Numbered from the stretch's first letter, positions 1-9,326 are shown. The stretch is 59,846 bases of DNA from an uncultured Methylococcaceae bacterium (GCA_903938485.1 CAJADF010000132.1:1-59846), one strand, 5' to 3'. The notes: a model not told the origin generated them from the letters alone. Numbers and translations: made by a program.

Positions 1-271
1 AAATAAAAAAAAATATAAAATACTTTTTTATTTTATTAGACTTAAAAACACAAAATAGACGACCTAAAGTAGTTTTTTATATTCAATACAAATAGACTCA
101 AAAATAGATTATTTCCGTTCTAAATAATATTAAACCCCTAACGAAATACCGCATTGCTTGCCACTAAGAAAACAACGTGGAGAGAAAACTAACAAATCAT
201 ATTAATTTGCCAGCTAAGTTGAAGTCATAAATAAATATGGAGATAGGAACGATTAAATTAGCTTTAATATT
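1..271. other. AT-rich non-coding window edge
   Basis: No reading frame with a plausible start and no RNA gene is recognisable. The stretch is very AT-rich with homopolymer A and T runs. It lies downstream of the minus-strand lipoprotein gene, but no convincing hairpin terminator is visible. Confidence 0.4.
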
Positions 272-514
272 TTATCGATGATAACCACCATACCTCCCCT
301 CATCACGATATCTTTCTCGACCACGATTTTCCCCGTGACCCTCCCGTCGAAAATCGTCATTATCTCGATAACTGCCTTTATAAACAGCACCATAACCATA
401 CCTATCATAATAAGGGGTGGTTAAATAACGATTATTGCCAGAATAATTACCTCGACTGGGGTAACTACCACAAGAAACCAGAAATATTGACATCAAAACC
501 AACATCTTTCTCAT
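272..514 (-). CDS. small Tyr/Gly/Arg-rich putative lipoprotein
   Basis: An 80-residue protein that I cannot assign to a family. The first 15 residues form a lipoprotein signal: K3 in the n-region, a hydrophobic stretch LVLMSIFLVS and a lipobox LVSC with Cys15. The mature part is low complexity, rich in Tyr, Gly, Arg and Asp with repeated short patterns such as RYG and GYG, and probably disordered. A GGAG-like ribosome site lies about 10 bases before the ATG. G16 at position +2 (not Asp) predicts outer-membrane sorting. It stands alone, about 130 bases beyond the stop of the SulP gene on the same strand. Confidence 0.6.
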   Translation of the reverse strand: MRKMLVLMSIFLVSCGSYPSRGNYSGNNRYLTTPYYDRYGYGAVYKGSYRDNDDFRREGHGENRGRERYRDEGRYGGYHR

Positions 515-641
515 TTTACTTTCACTCCTTTTATAAAAACATTACCCGACTAGACTTAGTACAAATAAGTACTAATTAAACATTTTAGTTTCTTCGCTAT
601 TTTTTAACAGAATCAAAAGACCTAAAATAAGAACATTAGTT

Positions 642-2255
642 CTACTTTATTTTTTGTGCGTAAATAACAGCATCCGCGACACTCCAAAATAATTTATGCT
701 GAAATTTCACTAACACTTGCTTTAACAACAAGTCACGTATTGGATCTTTAACTCTGGCCAATAATAAAACAATATCATGTCTATCCAAATGCGCCGCGTA
801 TTCAATTAAACACTCAGCGGAAGTGCTATCAAAATCAGCACTGTGTTCAAGACTTATTATTAAAATCTGCACTTCTGGCCTCGCTTTTAAACGCATTTCA
901 ATTTCTGCCAAAATACCTTCAACACTAGCAAAAAACAACGGCTCTTCTGGTCGCAGAATTAATATATTGTCACGAGGCAAGGCCTTAGGATGATTTTCTC
1001 TATCCACATAATCTCTTGAAGTACCCAACTCCGCTAATTCTCGCACGATGGGTTGACTAAAAGACCGAATAGCACCCACTAACGATAAACCTATTGAGAT
1101 TAACATTCCATGCAAAACCCCAAAAGCCAACACGGCAATAATAGCGGCTATCGCTAAATACTGATCTCTATTCATCTGCCATAAAGCCAACAATGCCTTT
1201 GGATTTAAAGCATGAGCCAAAGCATTAATAACTGCAGCTGCTACAATGGGCTGAGGAATTAAAGCAATCCATTCTTGGCCAAAAACAGCCATTATCAACA
1301 ACACGCCTGCAGCTATCAATCCGGCAAATTTAGTTTTTGCCCCAGCATCTTCATTTGCAGAACTAACTGAAAAACCTGCACCAACGGGCATACCCTGCAA
1401 TAATCCTGACCCTACATTTGCCACCCCTAAAGCCAATAGTTCTCTATTAGAATCTACTTTACCGCCATGAATTAACGCTAAACTTCTAATACTCCCCCAT
1501 GACTCCGCAACTATAATCACCATTAAACCACAAGCTAATTCAGCCAGTTGCAACCACTTTTCCATGGGCAGTTGTGGAATATTTAGAGTTGGTAATTGTA
1601 TTCGCACTGTACCGACTGTTTCGATATGATACGCTGCTAAATTAATACTATGACTCACAACAATACCTAAAACCAGCACGATAAATGCACTGGGTAAATT
1701 ACGCCAGCGTTTTAATAGTATTAATATAAATAGTGCCGACACCCCGAATAGTGAACTCCAAAGTGATATCTCATGCCACTTTAGAATCAACTCACTATAC
1801 AATTTATAAATATTAGGCGCTTGCACTGAAACACCCAGCAAAATCGGCAATTGCTTACTGATAATGGTAATAGCTAAAGCAAACGAAAAACCATGTAACA
1901 CAGGCCGAGAAACAAAAGCAGAGAGCCGACCTAGTTTTGCTTTTGAGAAAATCAATAAACCCAAGCCGGTTAAAATCACTAAAGCGGAACCTAAACTGAT
2001 AATGGCTTCTGCATCAGTTGGACGCATAGACAATACCACAGCGGCTAAAAGGGCGGCGGCTGACGAAGTGGGAGCAACTATCGCATAGGGACTATCGCCC
2101 AATAAGGCATACACCCCTAAACCTATCAAAGCGGCGGTAAGCGCCGATTGTATCGTCAAATGCGCAATAGCCGCATAGGCAACGGCTTCAGGTAATAAGA
2201 TAAAGGCCACGGATAAACCCGCGACCACATCAACTAACAACAAACGTTTAAACAA
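642..2255 (-). CDS. SulP family anion permease with STAS domain
   Basis: Inner-membrane anion transporter of the SulP/SLC26 family (sulfate, bicarbonate or related anions; the substrate cannot be read from sequence). Residues 1 to about 400 hold many hydrophobic segments, opening with the family pattern DVVAGLSVAFILLPEAVAYA and an APTSS region. Residues about 430-535 form the cytoplasmic STAS domain, with LIISLEHSADFDSTSAE resembling the conserved strand-helix core. The length, 537 residues, is typical of the family. The start codon is TTG and overlaps the end of the upstream ParB-like gene by 8 bases; no ATG is available in frame without a stop, so translational coupling is likely. It is the last gene of a three-gene operon. 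Confidence 0.88.
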   Translation of the reverse strand: MFKRLLLVDVVAGLSVAFILLPEAVAYAAIAHLTIQSALTAALIGLGVYALLGDSPYAIVAPTSSAAALLAAVVLSMRPTDAEAIISLGSALVILTGLGLLIFSKAKLGRLSAFVSRPVLHGFSFALAITIISKQLPILLGVSVQAPNIYKLYSELILKWHEISLWSSLFGVSALFILILLKRWRNLPSAFIVLVLGIVVSHSINLAAYHIETVGTVRIQLPTLNIPQLPMEKWLQLAELACGLMVIIVAESWGSIRSLALIHGGKVDSNRELLALGVANVGSGLLQGMPVGAGFSVSSANEDAGAKTKFAGLIAAGVLLIMAVFGQEWIALIPQPIVAAAVINALAHALNPKALLALWQMNRDQYLAIAAIIAVLAFGVLHGMLISIGLSLVGAIRSFSQPIVRELAELGTSRDYVDRENHPKALPRDNILILRPEEPLFFASVEGILAEIEMRLKARPEVQILIISLEHSADFDSTSAECLIEYAAHLDRHDIVLLLARVKDPIRDLLLKQVLVKFQHKLFWSVADAVIYAQKIK

Positions 2256-2625
2256 TTTTGCAGCTAATCATTGCATCTTCATCAAACTCGTAAATCGCAC
2301 ATAATCGATGATAGCCATCGGCAATAATGACGCGACCGTTCAGCTCATCCCTAACTAATAACAAGGGGGACAATGCAATCCCCTTGTCAATTTTTTTACA
2401 ATCTTTCTGTACATGCGAGTTACTGACGCCTAATAAAGATAATTGAGAAGCGCGAAAAATATCTTTGGCTTTAAACTGCACAATGCTTGCAGCCTTAAGC
2501 ACCTCAACAATCAAGGTTACTTTTTCAGGTTTATAAATAATACTTAAATAGGACGCTGCTGCCGGATAATCATGCGCTTCTACTTCGGGCAACCATAAAA
2601 TGTCTGTTTTGTTAGGTTTAGACAT
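2248..2625 (-). CDS. ParB/sulfiredoxin-fold-like protein
   Basis: A 125-residue cytoplasmic protein. The C-terminal part has the pattern LLLVRDELNGRVIIADGYHRLCAIYE, with the ADGYHR motif seen in ParB-like nuclease or sulfiredoxin folds, where it lies in a nucleotide-binding loop. There is no helix-turn-helix extension, so it is not a chromosome partition ParB. It sits between a small membrane protein (2-base gap) and the SulP permease (8-base overlap), which points to a role linked to that transporter. The function is not known; the fold assignment rests on the motif alone. Confidence 0.6.
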   Translation of the reverse strand: MSKPNKTDILWLPEVEAHDYPAAASYLSIIYKPEKVTLIVEVLKAASIVQFKAKDIFRASQLSLLGVSNSHVQKDCKKIDKGIALSPLLLVRDELNGRVIIADGYHRLCAIYEFDEDAMISCKIV

Positions 2626-2627
2626 GG

Positions 2628-2819
2628 TTATTTATGCAACCCATTATTTGATTCAATCAGTTTAATCAACAATTCATTAGTCTTTTCTTGCTCGGCAATT
2701 TGTGCATCCAGACGGCCTTTAATGCCAAAAACAGCAAAAGGCAATAAGAACCATAACACTCCTAAGGCAACTAAAAAAATAATCCAAAACAGTCCAAGCC
2801 CACCTAATACTTCAGCCAC
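2628..2819 (-). CDS. small single-span membrane protein
   Basis: A 63-residue protein with one long hydrophobic segment (about residues 8-32, Trp/Phe/Leu-rich) followed by a charged, probably helical tail rich in Glu, Lys and Leu. The start is GTG, with AAGGAA five bases upstream. It is the first gene of the operon with the ParB-like protein and the SulP transporter, so it could be an accessory subunit, but no family was recognised. Confidence 0.6.
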   Translation of the reverse strand: MAEVLGGLGLFWIIFLVALGVLWFLLPFAVFGIKGRLDAQIAEQEKTNELLIKLIESNNGLHK

Positions 2820-2944
2820 AGCAATTCCTTAAAATTATTTAGAACGGAGCATAATTACATACAAACCTAGCACATCAGTATGACTGACACTGGTATTTTA
2901 CAGAAATTATGCGAATTGGCTGGAATTAATCTAGTTAAGAGATT

Positions 2945-2974
2945 GGGAAGCCACACAAGGTCGTATGGCTTCCC
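2945..2974 (-). terminator. hairpin downstream of the HPPD-like gene
   Basis: A perfect 9-bp stem (GGGAAGCCA with TGGCTTCCC) around a 12-base loop lies 36 bases beyond the stop codon of the dioxygenase-like gene. The U-tract after the stem on the minus strand is weak (AATCTCTT), so termination is probable but not certain. Confidence 0.6.
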
Positions 2975-3009
2975 AGCTAGTTGAATATTAAACTACAATT
3001 TGATACTTA

Positions 3010-4242
3010 TTAACGCGCCGCTTCTGCCTGCATCAATTTTAAATTCTCCTCTACACCAGCTGCAGCCGTTAACCCCGCCACATTCTTTTTAGTAAAGAAA
3101 CCATCAAAATCCCCAAACCGCTGGACATACTCAACAATTAACGAAGAATGCTCAGAGGCACTGGAAAAAATCTGCTTTAAACCTTCATCTTTAGAACCAA
3201 TAACATCTAGCAAGAAATCTTTACCATTTGCACGGATTACATCCACCACATAATCAATATTAGCAATGCCATGAGTTTCTCCATCGGCCACAATTAAAGC
3301 CACATGATGTAATCTAGGACCATAATTACGCACAAAGTTTTCTGTGGGTGAAGGCAGCCCAACAATATGATTTAAGAAATAAGGATTGTTAGCCGCGGTA
3401 AATACTTTAGCCGGACTATTTCTTTCATCTTTAAAATGAATACTTTTAGTCACATTAGTCGATGAATTTTGATCATGAATATCATAAGATCCCCAATAGT
3501 AATAACTAGAAAGGGTTAAATACTCAAGAATAGCTACTTCTCGATTTTGACTGTAGACACGCGTTGCCAAATGATCGATTGGCAGAATTAAATTTTCGAT
3601 ACTTAAATTCTTTTGGATGTTTTTGGCATTAATATAAGCCTGATTAACATCATCCCTAATGACACTCACACCCAAATCATAGACGCGAATATTTTGCTCT
3701 GGTCTTTCCCAATAACCGACAATGTTATGGGTATAAGGTGATGGTTTAACGATAGCCATGTTAGCCGGCAACTCTAAATCCTGCAGCTGATCGGGACTAA
3801 AGAATCGAATCTCTCGTGACTTTTGAATCTCAACCACATCATGCATATTTGTGACCCGAAAAATCTCCCCCATATAACGTGCATTTGGCTTAAAAGCGCC
3901 TATAGGATAAACCTCATTTAAACTTCTAAAGATGCCATGATAATCAGGATTACGGACCTCACGTACTAAGATATCAGGCACATTCATATCAATTCTAAGT
4001 ATATGAGTGGAATACGTTTCTGACTCTAAAGTGACCAAGTAATTATAAGGCGTCATTAACGCCAACTCACCTACATAACTAACAGAACAACCGGGTTCCA
4101 CATTAATGATTAAGGCATCTACTTGCCGAATCATATCCGTTAATCCGATACGGTCACGATCTTCTAACAATTTGATCAAATATTCATTAAACCAAGCAGA
4201 GTTATATTTGTCACCTTGGATTGGGTAAATTAAAGAATTCAT
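3010..4242 (-). CDS. 4-hydroxyphenylpyruvate dioxygenase-like VOC protein
   Basis: A 410-residue protein resembling the HPPD/HmaS branch of the vicinal-oxygen-chelate superfamily. The C-terminal domain carries the probable iron-binding facial triad: His224 (in PIDHLATRV), His313 (in RLHHVALIV) and Glu371 (in LIVEYVQR). The segment EGLKQIFSSAS and the closing FGDFDGFF resemble the C-terminal helix region of HPPD. The N-terminal half is divergent. No other tyrosine catabolism gene is nearby, and the substrate may not be 4-hydroxyphenylpyruvate. AGGTG lies upstream of the ATG. It is a single gene ending in a hairpin. Confidence 0.65.
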   Translation of the reverse strand: MNSLIYPIQGDKYNSAWFNEYLIKLLEDRDRIGLTDMIRQVDALIINVEPGCSVSYVGELALMTPYNYLVTLESETYSTHILRIDMNVPDILVREVRNPDYHGIFRSLNEVYPIGAFKPNARYMGEIFRVTNMHDVVEIQKSREIRFFSPDQLQDLELPANMAIVKPSPYTHNIVGYWERPEQNIRVYDLGVSVIRDDVNQAYINAKNIQKNLSIENLILPIDHLATRVYSQNREVAILEYLTLSSYYYWGSYDIHDQNSSTNVTKSIHFKDERNSPAKVFTAANNPYFLNHIVGLPSPTENFVRNYGPRLHHVALIVADGETHGIANIDYVVDVIRANGKDFLLDVIGSKDEGLKQIFSSASEHSSLIVEYVQRFGDFDGFFTKKNVAGLTAAAGVEENLKLMQAEAAR

Positions 4243-4467
4243 AGCACCTAATTTATTCTGTTGAACATATCACTAACAATGCAAATTACGAGCCAAAAAA
4301 GCTATTTTCATCAAATAAAAAAATGGCTAACCCACTGAACCATGAAACCACTTTAGAACATATTTATGTAAGAAAACTATTCAATCGTTAGGCCATACAA
4401 AATTATGCACCAAAATAAAGCGACAATTATAATAAGAGCTCAACTCGCACACTTTTAAAACTAACAT

Positions 4468-5493
4468 TTAATGTCTTATTTGATAAAACCTGACCATTTG
4501 ATTCAAAGATAATGCTCTAATTTTACTAGCATGACCAGCTGAACCAAAGGCTTCATATCGAGACTGACATAATATTTGCATAGCATCTCGAGCTGCGCTA
4601 TATATCTTACGCGCATCTAGTTCTGAAACATTATCTGATAAATCTATAAATTGCCGAATAGCTCCGATAGAAGCCAGACGTAAATCAGTATCAATATTAA
4701 CTTTTCGCACGCCATATTTGATACCTTCAACAATTTCTGAAACTGGCACGCCATAAGTTTCTGGAATAGAACCGCCATTATCATTAATTACTTTTAACCA
4801 ATCCTGAGGTATTGAGCTTGACCCGTGCATAACAAAATGTGTATTAGGCAAACGTTCTTGTAACGTTTTTAAGCGACTTATCACTAACACCTCTCCCGTA
4901 GGTGGCTTACTAAACTTGTAAGCACCGTGACTTGTACCTATTGCTACAGCCAAAGCATCAACTTGAGTTTGTTTAACGAACTCAACCGCTTCATCAGGAT
5001 CTGTTAATAATTGTTTATGATTTAAATCAACCACATTAAAATGCTCTAAAGCACCCAGACAACCTATTTCTCCCTCAACCGACACGCCACAGGCATGCGC
5101 CATTTTAACGACTTCACGTGTCACCTCAACATTATATTCAAAGCTAGCTGGGGTTTTCATATCCTCTAACAATGAACCATCCATCATCACAGAACTAAAA
5201 CCTGACTGTATAGCTTGTGCACAAATATCAAGGTTTGGCCCATGATCTCTATGCATAACCACTGGGATATGTGGATATTGCTCAACTGCAGCCAAAATCA
5301 AATGTCTTAAAAACACCTCTCCCGCATATCGATTTGCACCAGCAGAACCTTGCATAATAACAGGACTATCACACGCATCAGCCGCTTGCATAATAGCTTG
5401 CACCTGTTCCATATTGCTAATATTAAAAGCCGGAATGGCAAAGCGATGTTCTGCTGCATAATCCAATATCTGTCTCAATGACACTAAAGCCAT
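4468..5493 (-). CDS. fba: class II fructose-bisphosphate aldolase (Calvin type)
   Basis: Zinc-dependent aldolase that splits or makes fructose 1,6-bisphosphate; the Calvin-cycle subtype often also handles sedoheptulose 1,7-bisphosphate. The protein opens MALVSLRQILDYAAEH, followed by AIPAFNISNMEQVQAI as in CbbA/FbaA. The metal site is visible in VVMHRDHGPN and later in HGSSSIP, and the substrate loop in AIGTSHGAYK. With the ATG start the length is 341 residues, normal for this subtype. A longer frame beginning at TTG was rejected because GGGAGA lies seven bases before the ATG and family members begin MALVS. It is monocistronic and divergent from marC. Confidence 0.92.
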   Translation of the reverse strand: MALVSLRQILDYAAEHRFAIPAFNISNMEQVQAIMQAADACDSPVIMQGSAGANRYAGEVFLRHLILAAVEQYPHIPVVMHRDHGPNLDICAQAIQSGFSSVMMDGSLLEDMKTPASFEYNVEVTREVVKMAHACGVSVEGEIGCLGALEHFNVVDLNHKQLLTDPDEAVEFVKQTQVDALAVAIGTSHGAYKFSKPPTGEVLVISRLKTLQERLPNTHFVMHGSSSIPQDWLKVINDNGGSIPETYGVPVSEIVEGIKYGVRKVNIDTDLRLASIGAIRQFIDLSDNVSELDARKIYSAARDAMQILCQSRYEAFGSAGHASKIRALSLNQMVRFYQIRH

Positions 5494-5520
5494 AATCAAA
5501 TCTCCCAAATTATTTTAAGT

Positions 5521-5549
5521 ATTATACCTTTTGCCTATAAGGATTTTAT
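5521..5549 (-). promoter_or_regulatory. possible sigma-70 promoter of the aldolase gene
   Basis: A perfect TATAAT on the minus strand (plus-strand positions 5521-5526) lies about 28 bases before the aldolase ATG. The hexamer 17 bases further upstream (ATAAAA) is a poor -35 match. Low support. Confidence 0.35.
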
Positions 5550-5631
5550 GACGACTTTTAGTCATTTAAAGTATGATGAGAGCATCCAAACTATTGCTGA
5601 TAAATCCCAGCACCTCTAGAAGATGAGTTAA

Positions 5632-6273
5632 ATGCTGCATTGGAATGAATATTTACAATTATTAGCCGGTTTAATTTCTGTAGTAAACCCTATTGGGGCT
5701 ATCCCTACATTTATGGCTTTAACTGACTCTAGATCTGTTAAAGATAAACAACGCATAGCCTTCATTTGCGCATGTTCGGTGTGCGTGGTATTACATATCG
5801 CGTTAATAGCAGGCGAACCCATTTTAACTTTCTTTAGCATTAGCTTACCAGCCTTTAGAGTGGCGGGCGGTATTTTACTCATGTTAATGGGAATTTCTAT
5901 GCTCCATGTACTACCTGATCGTTCAAAACACACACCTGAAGAAGTAGCTGAATCTTATACTAAAGAATCGATTGGTGTAGTACCCTTGGCTATTCCACTA
6001 CTAAGTGGCCCTGGCGCAATAAGTTCCACCATTGTTTTTGCCCACATGGAAAATTCTTGGTCACACTTTCTGACAGTGAGCACGGTAATATTTACTGTTT
6101 CAAGCATTGTATTGATAGCTATGTGGATAGCGCCCAAAATTGCTAGCTTTATGGGTAGCACAGGCATAAATGTCCTAACTCGTGTAATGGGCTTACTGCT
6201 AACGGCGATTTCAGTGGAGTTTATTACTAAAGGCTTAGCGGCATTATTTCCTGCATTAACAATGGCGCAATAA
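5632..6273 (+). CDS. MarC family integral membrane protein
   Basis: A 213-residue inner-membrane protein of the MarC/UPF0056 family, function unknown despite the historical name. Six hydrophobic segments can be counted. Family patterns visible are VNPIGAIPTFMALT near residue 20, FRVAGGILLMLMG near 75 and PLAIPLLSGPGAISS near 120. The length is typical. It is a single gene convergent with tRNA-Lys, divergent from the aldolase. Confidence 0.88.
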   Translation: MLHWNEYLQLLAGLISVVNPIGAIPTFMALTDSRSVKDKQRIAFICACSVCVVLHIALIAGEPILTFFSISLPAFRVAGGILLMLMGISMLHVLPDRSKHTPEEVAESYTKESIGVVPLAIPLLSGPGAISSTIVFAHMENSWSHFLTVSTVIFTVSSIVLIAMWIAPKIASFMGSTGINVLTRVMGLLLTAISVEFITKGLAALFPALTMAQ

Positions 6274-6324
6274 TGACTATCAAATATCGAAGTTAACTGA
6301 TATTTCTGAAATTAATTTTAGGCA

Positions 6325-6357
6325 TAAAAAAACCAGCTGGATAAATCCTAACTGGTT
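6325..6357 (-). terminator. rho-independent terminator of tRNA-Lys
   Basis: On the minus strand the sequence reads AACCAG, an inner partly paired segment, CTGGTT, then seven Ts. It begins 15 bases beyond the CCA end of tRNA-Lys. It may also serve marC from the other side, since an A-rich run flanks it. Confidence 0.8.
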
Positions 6358-6371
6358 AATTTTATCTTTGG

Positions 6372-6447
6372 TGGTGGGTCGTGCGCGATTCGAACGCGCG
6401 ACCATCGCATTAAAAGTGCGGTGCTCTACCGGCTGAGCTAACGACCC
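6372..6447 (-). tRNA. tRNA-Lys (anticodon TTT)
   Basis: A 76-base cloverleaf read on the minus strand. The acceptor stem GGGTCGT pairs with ACGACCC, the anticodon loop is CTTTTAA with anticodon TTT, the T-arm contains GTTCGAATC, and CCA is encoded. It closely resembles the Escherichia coli tRNA-Lys. The first pair of the anticodon stem looks like a C-A mismatch. Confidence 0.97.
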
Positions 6448-6461
6448 AACAAAGATTGACT

Positions 6462-6489
6462 ATTATAGTGAAAACATAGGATTTTGCAA
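6462..6489 (-). promoter_or_regulatory. sigma-70 promoter of tRNA-Lys
   Basis: On the minus strand TTGCAA (-35) and a perfect TATAAT (-10) are separated by 16 bases, and the -10 box ends 14 bases before the 5' end of the mature tRNA. Confidence 0.7.
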
Positions 6490-6503
6490 GTGATTTTTCT
6501 TAA

Positions 6504-7175
6504 TTATTGATACCGTGTTGGATCAAGTGCTCCTGCATCATCAAAACCAGCCTTTCTTAATCGACAGGCATCACATAATCCACAAGCGTGCCCATGTACA
6601 TCAGCGGAATAACAAGAAACAGTCATTCTGTAATCTACACTTAAAGTTAAACCCAGCTTTATAATTTCTGCTTTACTTAAATCAATCAACGGTGTGTGAA
6701 TTTTAACATGCTCACCCTCTACACCCGCTTTCGTTGCTAAATTTGCTAAATTTTGAAACGCACTAATAAACTCTGGCCTACAATCAGGATATCCAGAATA
6801 ATCTACAGCATTAACACCAATAAAGATTTCATGAGCTTCTACTACTTCAGCCCAACCTAATGCAAATGATAAAAATATAGTATTTCTAGCTGGTACATAA
6901 GTCACCGGAATACCAACTTGCGGAGTATTGGGTACCTCAATATGCTCGTCTGTTAAAGCGGATCCACCGATGGCGCCTAAGCCTAATTTAATTATTTTAT
7001 GATCTTTAACTTCATAATGCTTTGCTATCTGACTAGCAGCCACTAATTCAGCATTATGACGTTGCCCATAGTCAAAGCTTAAGGCATAACACTCATAGCC
7101 CTGCTGTTTAGCTAGCGCCAACACAGTAATAGAATCTAATCCACCCGATAAAAGAATAATGGCTTTTTTTTGCAT
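6504..7175 (-). CDS. queC: 7-cyano-7-deazaguanine synthase QueC
   Basis: ATP-dependent enzyme converting 7-carboxy-7-deazaguanine to preQ0 in queuosine biosynthesis. The PP-loop SGGLDS lies at residues 10-15. The zinc site is formed by Cys188, Cys198, Cys201 and Cys204 in the tail [17 protein letters not shown]. The length, 223 residues, is full. It is downstream of queE with a 5-base gap, so the two consecutive pathway steps are co-transcribed, here as the last genes of the tol-pal operon, as in many gammaproteobacteria. Confidence 0.97.
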   Translation of the reverse strand: MQKKAIILLSGGLDSITVLALAKQQGYECYALSFDYGQRHNAELVAASQIAKHYEVKDHKIIKLGLGAIGGSALTDEHIEVPNTPQVGIPVTYVPARNTIFLSFALGWAEVVEAHEIFIGVNAVDYSGYPDCRPEFISAFQNLANLATKAGVEGEHVKIHTPLIDLSKAEIIKLGLTLSVDYRMTVSCYSADVHGHACGLCDACRLRKAGFDDAGALDPTRYQ

Positions 7176-7180
7176 GTAAC

Positions 7181-7828
7181 TTACTTACCTTGGGCATTAT
7201 CCCAAAGCAACTTATGTAATTGAATTTGAAATCGAACTTGCAACTTATCCCGCAGAATTTTCTCAGCTAGTTCAGTTGGATTTTGTAAACCCATTACGGG
7301 TGAAAATAAGACCTCACAACGCTCAGTCAACTCATGCTTTACCACAAGTTCTTTTGACCATTCGTAATCTTCATCATTACCAATAACGAATTTAATTTGA
7401 TCTTTGGATGAAATAAAATCAATATTTTGATAAAGATTTTTACTTAACTCACCAGAGCTAGGCGTTTTAAAATCCAAAACCTTAACCGCACGAAAGTCTA
7501 CTTTTGAAACATCAAGAGCACCACTAGTTTCTAAAGAGACAACAAAACCATTATCAATCAGCTGTTTTATTAGCTCAATACAACCAACTTGCGCCAAGGG
7601 TTCACCACCCGTTACGGTGACATAATTTGTGCCGTATTGTTTTGCTTGAATAATGATATCTGTAATAGCCACTTTTTCCCCACCCGTAAAGGCATAAGCG
7701 GTATCACAATAACTACAGCGCAATGGACAACCAGTTAATCTAATAAATACGGTAGGAATACCTACGGTATTTGATTCCCCTTGCAGTGAATAAAAAATCT
7801 CAGTGATTCTAAGAGAGCTCACTATCAA
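7181..7828 (-). CDS. queE: 7-carboxy-7-deazaguanine synthase QueE
   Basis: Radical SAM enzyme that rearranges 6-carboxy-tetrahydropterin to 7-carboxy-7-deazaguanine. The iron-sulfur motif CxxxCxxC is Cys34, Cys38 and Cys41 in [10 protein letters not shown], and the SAM-binding GGEP follows in [11 protein letters not shown]. The N-terminal [13 protein letters not shown] is the usual family start. The longest frame uses TTG overlapping the cpoB stop codon; a GTG two codons later is equally possible. The length, 215 residues, is normal. Confidence 0.95.
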   Translation of the reverse strand: MIVSSLRITEIFYSLQGESNTVGIPTVFIRLTGCPLRCSYCDTAYAFTGGEKVAITDIIIQAKQYGTNYVTVTGGEPLAQVGCIELIKQLIDNGFVVSLETSGALDVSKVDFRAVKVLDFKTPSSGELSKNLYQNIDFISSKDQIKFVIGNDEDYEWSKELVVKHELTERCEVLFSPVMGLQNPTELAEKILRDKLQVRFQIQLHKLLWDNAQGK

Positions 7829-8685
7829 TTTTTAAGTTCATCCAATTTAAGTAGTTTTTTTGCCGCAATCGGTGCAACTTGTGATTTAGAAAACTCATTA
7901 GCAATACGCGTCAAATACTCTCGCGCCTTTGCCGAATTATTTCTTTCCATCTCTATCATACCTAACCTTAGTAAAGCATCAGGCACTTTTGCACCACTAG
8001 GGTATTTTTCTAAGACATCCGTAAACGCTTGATAAGAGGCCGTATTATCTTTTTGAACTCGATAAGCCTCTGCCAACCAATATTGAGCGTTATTGGCATA
8101 TAAACTAGTTGGATATTTTGTCAAAAATACTTTAAATAACTCAATTGATTGAAGAGTATGCCCAGTCCTAAGCTCGTTATATGCTGTAGCATAATCCTGT
8201 TTCTCCGGACCAGAAACTTCAGCAGAAGGCATCTTACCTGATGTTACAGAACCATTTTCTACAGTCGATGACTCCGTATTAGATGCTGGCTTGGTTGTTA
8301 GCTCAATTACAGGAGCGGGAACCGCTTCTGAAGGGACTTGAGCAGAAACAGGTGCCTCAGGCGCTGCCCCAGAAACGGCCCCACCCTTATTTTCAATACT
8401 TTGCAAACGCTCATCAAAATCCGAATACAATTTAGATTGACGCTTTTTTAGCTCCTCAATTAGAAAGGCTTGTTCATCTACCTTTCCAGTCAATTGTTGC
8501 ACTTCCGTTTGCATTTGCTCTAACCGAGCCATCAACTCATACATTGCACTTGATGACGCAGTATTCACCGAGTTAACTGGAACTTCTGAGCTTGCAGGAT
8601 AAGATGAGTTATCAATAACAGTTGGCAATTCTGCTTGTGCAGTTGCACAAGCAGACAGTAAAAAAATAAGGGTAGTTTTTTTCAT
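7825..8685 (-). CDS. cpoB: cell division coordinator CpoB (YbgF)
   Basis: Periplasmic protein that links Tol-Pal to septal peptidoglycan synthesis. A signal peptide ends at about residue 18 (ATAQA then E). A coiled coil covers about 45-95 (MARLEQMQTEVQQLTGKVDEQ and following), a Ser/Pro/Thr-rich linker about 100-160, and tetratricopeptide repeats the C-terminal 120 residues (YPTSLYANNAQYWLAEAY, YPSGAKVPDALLRLGMIE). The total of 286 residues and the gene order after pal are typical. Confidence 0.93.
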   Translation of the reverse strand: MKKTTLIFLLSACATAQAELPTVIDNSSYPASSEVPVNSVNTASSSAMYELMARLEQMQTEVQQLTGKVDEQAFLIEELKKRQSKLYSDFDERLQSIENKGGAVSGAAPEAPVSAQVPSEAVPAPVIELTTKPASNTESSTVENGSVTSGKMPSAEVSGPEKQDYATAYNELRTGHTLQSIELFKVFLTKYPTSLYANNAQYWLAEAYRVQKDNTASYQAFTDVLEKYPSGAKVPDALLRLGMIEMERNNSAKAREYLTRIANEFSKSQVAPIAAKKLLKLDELKN

Positions 8686-8694
8686 TTAACAGTA

Positions 8695-9267
8695 TTATTT
8701 AGGTAAATATACGATTTCTGTACGACGATTTTTTTCCCATGCAGACTCATCATTACCAAAAGCCGCTGGCTTTTCTTCACCATAACTTACAACATTAACT
8801 TGGCTTTCAGATACACCCTGAATTTTCATCATACTTGCTACTGATTTAGCTCTTTGTTCACCTAAAGCAATATTGTATTCAGGCGCGCCACGCTCATCTG
8901 TATTACCTTCAAGGGTAATTTTTTGAGTTGGATTTGCAACCAAGTATTGTGCATGCGCATTAATAACAGGAATAAAATCAGGCATAACCTCAGAACTGTC
9001 TAACATAAAATAAATAGTACGTTTTGATAATGGGTTGTTAGGATCATTAAATTCAGGACCTAATGTACTTGCATAATCACCATTACCAGATAATCCAGAA
9101 CCATTAATCCCAGAACCGTTTCCTAGTCCATTAGTCGATGCATCGTTTATTCCACTTGCTGAATTTTGACTACCATCAGTTAAACTCGCATCTTTTTCAT
9201 CATCAGTACACGCAGTTAGAAAAACTGCACTGATAGCAAAAGCCAATAATGTTTTATTTAATTTCAT
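8695..9267 (-). CDS. pal: peptidoglycan-associated lipoprotein Pal
   Basis: Outer-membrane lipoprotein that anchors the membrane to peptidoglycan. The lipobox ends at Cys20 (VFLTAC). A Gly/Asn/Ser-rich linker (residues about 30-65) is followed by an OmpA-like domain with the peptidoglycan-binding pattern LEGNTDERGAPEYNIALGEQ. The length is 190 residues. It sits between tolB and cpoB in the standard operon. Confidence 0.97.
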   Translation of the reverse strand: MKLNKTLLAFAISAVFLTACTDDEKDASLTDGSQNSASGINDASTNGLGNGSGINGSGLSGNGDYASTLGPEFNDPNNPLSKRTIYFMLDSSEVMPDFIPVINAHAQYLVANPTQKITLEGNTDERGAPEYNIALGEQRAKSVASMMKIQGVSESQVNVVSYGEEKPAAFGNDESAWEKNRRTEIVYLPK

Positions 9268-9326
9268 CTTTATTTCCTAATATATAAGTGCAAACTTTAA
9301 AAATACGCGCAGCTTAGTTAAAAAAC

